Shown here one piece after another: positions 58,628 to 64,000 of a stretch of 64,000 nt of DNA. A program made the position numbers and the translations under genes. The notes under the pieces are model-generated. The model worked only from the letters and a program-made list of their open reading frames with translations, had not been told where the DNA came from and did no database searches. The DNA is taken from contig NC_068563.1 in the NCBI RefSeq assembly GCF_022201045.2, positions 29,485,001-29,549,000 on the forward strand, written 5' to 3'. How positions within the stretch are numbered: position 1 is the stretch's first letter; each line of letters starts with the position of its first letter. This stretch comes from Citrus sinensis (taxonomy: Eukaryota > Streptophyta > Magnoliopsida > Sapindales > Rutaceae).

Positions 58628-59564
58628 TTAATAATCGTATAAAGAGGCGGAAAGGCGTGGAGTAAGAAGCACTTCAAGGGGAGCAGCTTTAGCGTAGGTG
58701 AAGAACTTTGCCTCTTCCATGACAACTGGTTCATTTGACGGGGTTTCAAAATCAAATCCATGTAGTAATGAAGCAAGGATTAGTTGCATAACTTGAAGGG
58801 TGAATGAAATTCCAGAACATATTCTTCTGCCACTACCGAATGGTATCAATTCAAAATTCTGTCCCCTTACATCAACATCGTTGTGCGTTGTAAGAAATCT
58901 TTCAGGCTGAAGTTTACAGAGCTCCTCCCAAACACGGGATCGAGATGAATCTTCCAAGCATTAACAAACAGTTCTGTGCCTGAAGGGACATGGTAACCAC
59001 TAACGGTGCATTCTTCTATAGCCTCATGAGGTAGTAAAAGTGGTGCAGCAGGGTATAAACGCATTGTTTCCTTGAGAATGACCTACAAATAAACTAAATT
59101 TTTCACACCTGATTCATTCACTTGCTTATTTGTACCAACTTGAATGTCTGGTTCATTCCGTGACTTGTTTGGAACATCGCGATTGTTGAGAAGCAAAGCA
59201 ATGGCCCATGTCGCTGTTCTGCGGCAGCTAAAATTAGAGCCTGCGAAAGCAGTAAGCGTTTGTGTAAAATATCTCTGTAACACTAACACATACTGACAAC
59301 AATAATATAAATCGTGCGCAAGCATTTTCATGAGCATACCAGGCACATAGCTTTAATCACACTGTCCGAGTCGCGATCAGGAAGTAGCTTTGCATTATCA
59401 TCAAGCAAGGACAACATCACGTACATGAAATCTTCATCTCCCTTGACTTGGCCAGAAACTCGTTTCATCGTATGCTCATCCAACCATTCTTGCAAGACGA
59501 TGTCAAATTCTTTAGCTGTCTTCCTCATTAATCTCTCGTTTCGTTCCCGCCAATATCCATCCAT
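58628..59564 (-). pseudogene. CYP82-type cytochrome P450 pseudogene
   Basis: Endoplasmic-reticulum mono-oxygenase relic. Exon-like part 1 (59564 to about 59340) reads MDGYWRERNERLMRKTAKEF to SVIKAMCL, then an intron with GT...AG. Part 2 should open with the I helix, but the oxygen-binding AGxDT block is deleted with a frame change; TWAIALLLNNRD remains. Then come the K helix ETMRLYP and [13 protein letters not shown]. One base is missing at about 58948, after HLDP. The last part has the PERF motif and haem loop FGSGRRICSG, so the Cys ligand itself survives. The N-terminal half is absent. Confidence 0.85.
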
Positions 59565-59639
59565 CTAAAAAACGGTAAAACATCAGACGCCACCGACTTA
59601 CCAAGGAAGGCAAAAAAGTTGGTTGCTTGCTCTTGAAAA

Positions 59640-60510
59640 TCACTGCTCTATTATGAAGTGTACCGTTTTCCTGCAATTATTCTCATGACGATGTCAATTA
59701 CTATGCTCTCAATCCAATGCTTCATCTCCAATCAAACCCTATGCTCTCAATCGATTGTAGCTCTGAGTAACGAGATCACCTGAGAATAGAAATGGGAAAT
59801 ATTTTGCAAGTGGTTATCTATTTTGTACCACTGGGATTGTCATGTCAATGTTGAGAAATAAAGAAATTGCCCGTGTCAATGTTGATGATGGAGAGTCTGC
59901 AGCAGATAAGATTAGAGTCTGCGCACGAATTAAATTAAAAGCAATACTAATTAATCTTAATTATATGTGAATTAAAATAGCTCCGCGACATGCATACTAA
60001 TCATATAATGTAACAATTAATTAAAAATGTTAATTAGTTGACAGCATGCGCATATGCATTTATATTTCATGAGCAAGCATATACCAGGCTTTTTGCTTTT
60101 ATAATGTAGTGTCAGCAAATGGGGCAACCGCTCAGACTTGTCATCGAGCAAGGTCAGCATCACGTGCTTGAGCTTCTCAAGGCGTTGGCTTCATAGTTCA
60201 TATGTAGCAGCTGAATTGTGGCCAGCTGACCTAACCGACGCCAGTAGTTGCCTGCCGTATGGACTCACTGTAGCCAAAGAGCAAGCAATCGTAACCTAAA
60301 AGGCTTTGTCAAACACTGTCTAGCAGTTTCTGAATTACCCACTACGGAACCTTGATTCATGCCCATTATGATTGTGAATATTGCTCCAGTCGAAGCCCAA
60401 TTGAGCACCCAATGGACTGGGGCAAGACAGACCCATTTTGGGCAACAGAATTCGCGAGATGACCCGGGGGCGGGGGCAAAGGAAACGATGCCGTATTTTC
60501 CAGACTGAGG
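59640..60510 (-). pseudogene. Scattered CYP82-type P450 fragments
   Basis: Pieces of a second P450. Near 60500-60270 lies an N-terminal region: GKYGIVSFAPAPGS, later TIIMGMNQGSVVGNSETARQ, compare KYGPIFTIRMG and WEIAKEC of CYP82. Near 60250-60175 lies a WRRLGQLATIQLL-like block (helix C). Near 60160-60110 there is a match to the MLSLLDD region. Short echoes occur around 59660 and 59880. All frames are broken. Confidence 0.65.
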
Positions 60511-60560
60511 AAAAAGTTTTAGAAAGAGAAATAGCACAAAAAAATAATAATAGGTAAGAG

Positions 60561-61259
60561 TAGAGCTGGCAAAATGGGTCACTGGGTCGTGTTCGTGTCG
60601 TGTCAAATTTAGGTCGATCCAAACCCGATCCATTTAATAATCGTGTCAAAATATTGAGACCCAAACCCGACACGGAAAAATAATCGAGTTACCCAATAAC
60701 CCGCTTAATATCTATATATTAAACAAAAGTTACATCAAATATTTACAGTTTGTCATACATATGTATGCACATACATACATACATCTATACATACATACAT
60801 AATTTATCAATATTATAAAATATACATATCTACTAAAATATTACACACACTATTGAGGTTTTAATTATATATATGTAAATAATATTATATATCAATATTA
60901 TAAAATATACATGTCTACCAATATTTTATACATTTACACTATTAAAGTTCTAAATGTATTTAAAATTTTATAAATAAAATATTGTGTCTATATTCATCCT
61001 TTTAAAGAATAAAAAAATCATCCTAATATTTGAGTTTTGATGACAAGAATCTGTAAATTATTTTAAAATAGAAAATATAATCGGGTCATTAATCGGATAA
61101 ATAGGTCAAGAATTTTAACCCTAACCAGATACAGAAAAAAATCGTGTTGACCCGGACTCGACCCATTTAATAATCGTGTTAAATTCGACGACTCATACTT
61201 ATTTATTGGTGTCGTATTCGTGTTAGATAATCGAATTGTGTTAAATTTTGCCGGCTCTA
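60561..61259. mobile_element. hAT-type MITE, 699 bp, exact 8-bp target duplication
   Basis: Ends TAGAGCTGGCAAAAT and ATTTTGCCGGCTCTA. Exact flanking repeat ggtaagag (60553-60560 and 61260-61267). Subterminal repeats are rich in cgtgttcgtgtc and gacccatttaataatcgtgt in both orientations. Noncoding AT-rich core. The exact duplication suggests a younger insertion than the related element at 48924-49951. Confidence 0.92.
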
Positions 61260-61267
61260 GGTAAGAG

Positions 61268-63561
61268 CAGATACTCACAGTACATGCGAAAACGAATAAT
61301 TTGAAAGTGAGCAAGCAAGCGTAAAAAAAGATTAATTAGTACCAAAGCCGTACAAGTGTCCATATTGTACTAATTTAATTACTGTGCCCATTTCCGAAAC
61401 AAATACCCACAATTCGCAAAACTTTTTATGGTGGTGGGCTGAAGATTTGGCTGTCCCGAAAATCAAGACATATGGGGCTAAGTCGGTGATTATCTTCATT
61501 TTCATATCCAATGGAATATGATGGCTTCCACATGATCATCTCGATAAAAATAAAAATAATAATAATTTATATAGTCACACTATTTAAATGTTCATGAAGC
61601 CTACGACTTTTCAATACTCGAGATAATGTCTTTCATTGGAAATGGCTGCCAGTATATAGACTATCTGTTTTTCTTTATATTATTGTTTCTATCCAGGCGT
61701 ATTTTACTATTTATCTAGTTGTTGCCAATTGCGAGGTATTTTGTTACTGCATTGGGAATCACTCAATGGTCCGAATAAATTACTTACTATATCAATTATC
61801 AATCTTGTGGTTAGAAATTGGACTTTTCGTGTGTATTATAAGGGTTAATTTTCTTTTAAATATTTAAAAATAGATTTGATTCATTTTTTATCCTTTGGGT
61901 ATAAATCAATTGGTTGTAAATATATTTTGCCTTTGTGATCACTTGAATTTAAGTAATAATATGAAATACAATTACAATAGATTTTTAGTCTAGTTCGATC
62001 CTTTATAAAAATATTTTATGAAAGTTAGTTTCACTCCTTAAAAAAAATCCAAGTACTAATAATATTGATAGTTTTATATATTAGTATTAAAATAATAATA
62101 ATATGAAGTAAAATTAGTGGATGAGTCCTCTCGTCTCTATCATAATATCTTTGAAATAAACAAAAAAAAAATCACTTTATTTTGAACTTGATAATAAATG
62201 AGCTACACTTTTTTAAAAAACGATATCTAAAAAGTTTTGTTCGATTTTATATTGTAAATATTAATAAACTCTTGTTAGATTTTATATTGTAAATATTAAT
62301 AAATTCGTCATGCAATATCAAAAAGACATGTATATCATATATTAATATCGACATACATTTAAAAATGTGAATTTATTTTTTAATTATACACTAGTGTTTT
62401 ACAAATAGACACTTTTGTTTTACATAAAATAAAAAATTAGTAATTTAAAATGTCCGAATATCATAACTTGAGAAACGTTTAACAAACTATAGTGCGTATT
62501 AAAATTTGGTTATATTTATTTTTCTAATGATATGTTGTTTTAGAGAAAATACTTCGGCGTGAATATATACACACACATATACATACATACATACATATAT
62601 ACATAGATATAAAAGTACACACACTAATAAACAAATTCATGTTAGGATCTTTGATCATGTGCTCATCCACATAAAAATCGTGGTTGCCCATCCCAATCGT
62701 TCTTGTCAATTTCTGTCTTTCAATTCTTTTAGACTTTTAGTCCCTTTTCAAAGCACAATTAATGATCCGCGACACCACCAATATCAATTGACAGCTCCTT
62801 ATAATGCTTCAACGAAAAAAGCCCGCAAGATGCGACCCAGAACCAATTCAAAAAAAGTGTATAATTATTGCGATTAAAATTGAAATATCTTTGTATCAAA
62901 AAAAAAAAATTGAAATATCTTATTTTATAGTATGATATTTTTTCAGTATTCATATATATGATTATTACTAATATTAAATTAGATATTATAATTAATATTT
63001 ATAATTAAATTATGTAATTGGGACTCTTTCATATACATTGATTTTCTAAAATATTATTTAAATTTTAACTCTCTTCAATATTCGAGATATGTTTATTCTA
63101 CTCAAATTTCATTAAAAAAAAAAAATTTTGTTAACTTGAAACAAATGATAATTTATTCAAATTCGAAAAAAGTTTAACATAGTAACATGCTCAAGCGAAG
63201 TGAACTAGTCAATTTAATACAGAAATTGAAAACGACCCATGAACTAGCCGGTTGTGCAAAAATTGAATAATAAAGAAAAGAATCATTCATACGTGAGCAA
63301 TCTGCATGTAATTCCAAGGAGAAGAGCCTAATATCAGGCAAATGTAGGTATAAAAAAGGCAATGAATTTGTCGCATATTATAATTATCGAGATTATGCTC
63401 TAATTGACCAAGACAATTAGACAAGCAAGTGGCCACCACAAGCATCCCAGTTATTTAATCACATCATGCATCTACCACCTGCAAAACTTTCTTATTTTAC
63501 TCCATGAAGATGATAAGATGTGTGACTAAGTGGTTTCATATCTCATAAAAAGTCAAAAAAG
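61268..63561. other. Intergenic, no gene seen
   Basis: AT-rich spacer with short ACAT/ATAC-type microsatellites near 62566-62610. No gene or complete element recognised. Confidence 0.55.
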
Positions 63562-63879
63562 TTTTTTTTTTTAGTACTGTTATACAAGACTTTAGGTATT
63601 ACAATTAATATTTACAAACATATTCTATAATTGAGACTTTTTTCGTGACGTATATTCCTCTGAAGCGCTGCCCAGATTCTTTAAACCCTCTCAAATATTC
63701 GAAAACTATCTACTTCACTCACATTTCGTGATGGATAGACTAGCTCCACTCAATTATTTGATAATTGAGGGAGGATTGTAAATAACCCTTATAAATACTT
63801 TTATGGAGGCTCGAACCCCCTTGCACTCAACATTGTAAGTGTAAGGATTCTCCCACTAGACCAAAGACCCATAGGTATG
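63562..63879 (-). mobile_element. tRNA-derived SINE, ~318 bp
   Basis: On the minus strand the head has a Pol III A box GGTCTAGTGG (63862-63853) and B box GGTTCGAGCC (63817-63808) at normal tRNA spacing. A body follows, ending in an A tail (poly-T at 63562-63572 on the plus strand). Flanks aaaagtcaaaaaag (63548-63561) and aaaagttaaaagg (63880-63892) are an imperfect target duplication. Not a tRNA gene, since no cloverleaf can be completed. Confidence 0.75.
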
Positions 63880-64000
63880 AAAAGTTAAAAGGTTGTATTA
63901 CCTTATTAGGTCAATTTGCCAATTATAATGCATAGCACATGAAATTGCAAGCTGGAGTTCATTAGCAATATGTATAGATTTTTTGTTTTTGTTTTTTTGG

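Noticed and set aside
63800-63865. Possible tRNA gene
   Set aside because: A and B boxes are present, but no acceptor stem pairs and an A-tailed body with target repeats follows, so it is a SINE head.

Overview
This window is nuclear DNA from a flowering plant, most likely a woody eudicot. The evidence is genes with GT-AG introns, AT-rich spacers packed with hAT- and Mutator-type MITEs, tRNA-derived SINEs, a solo LTR, and plant-only families (UGT76 glucosyltransferases, CYP82 P450s, class I small heat-shock proteins, COPT copper transporters). The look of the families suggests Citrus or a relative; that is a recollection-level inference, not a tested one.

Layout. 1-730 (-): 5' part of a universal stress protein gene. 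4.36-5.89 kb (+): four-exon gene of an uncharacterised plant family with a C-terminal EWTY. 11.4-27.3 kb (-): tandem array of COPT copper transporters (11.4, 17.8, 20.9, 26.9 kb) plus one broken copy (23.6 kb). Every intact copy has two to four GTAC copper-response cores just upstream; the broken copy has none. Inside the array lies a histone H3-like gene (14.24 kb) with one extra base just before the K27 codon, enclosed by a ~106-bp inverted repeat.

25.3-45.6 kb: a direct tandem segmental duplication. Each ~10-kb unit carries COPT, an intact UGT76-like gene, a UGT pseudogene and a class I small heat-shock gene. Later insertions distinguish the units: a Mutator-type MITE in unit 1, and a hAT-type MITE and a solo LTR in unit 2. 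For the last two the other unit preserves the empty site. A 1.4-kb block over the COPT gene shows no difference between units.

46-54 kb: three more class I small heat-shock genes with clear heat-shock elements, interleaved with UGT debris. 54.6-56.0 kb (-): a complete two-exon UGT76-like gene. 56.7-60.5 kb: remains of CYP82-type P450 genes. 60.5-64 kb: a hAT-type MITE with an exact 8-bp target duplication, AT-rich spacer and a tRNA-derived SINE.

Common theme: a birth-and-death neighbourhood of stress genes (copper uptake, glycosylation, heat protection) growing by tandem duplication, with TE insertions dating the steps. I see no novel defence or mobile system. The most unusual objects are the H3 gene in its inverted repeat and the naturally dated duplication.
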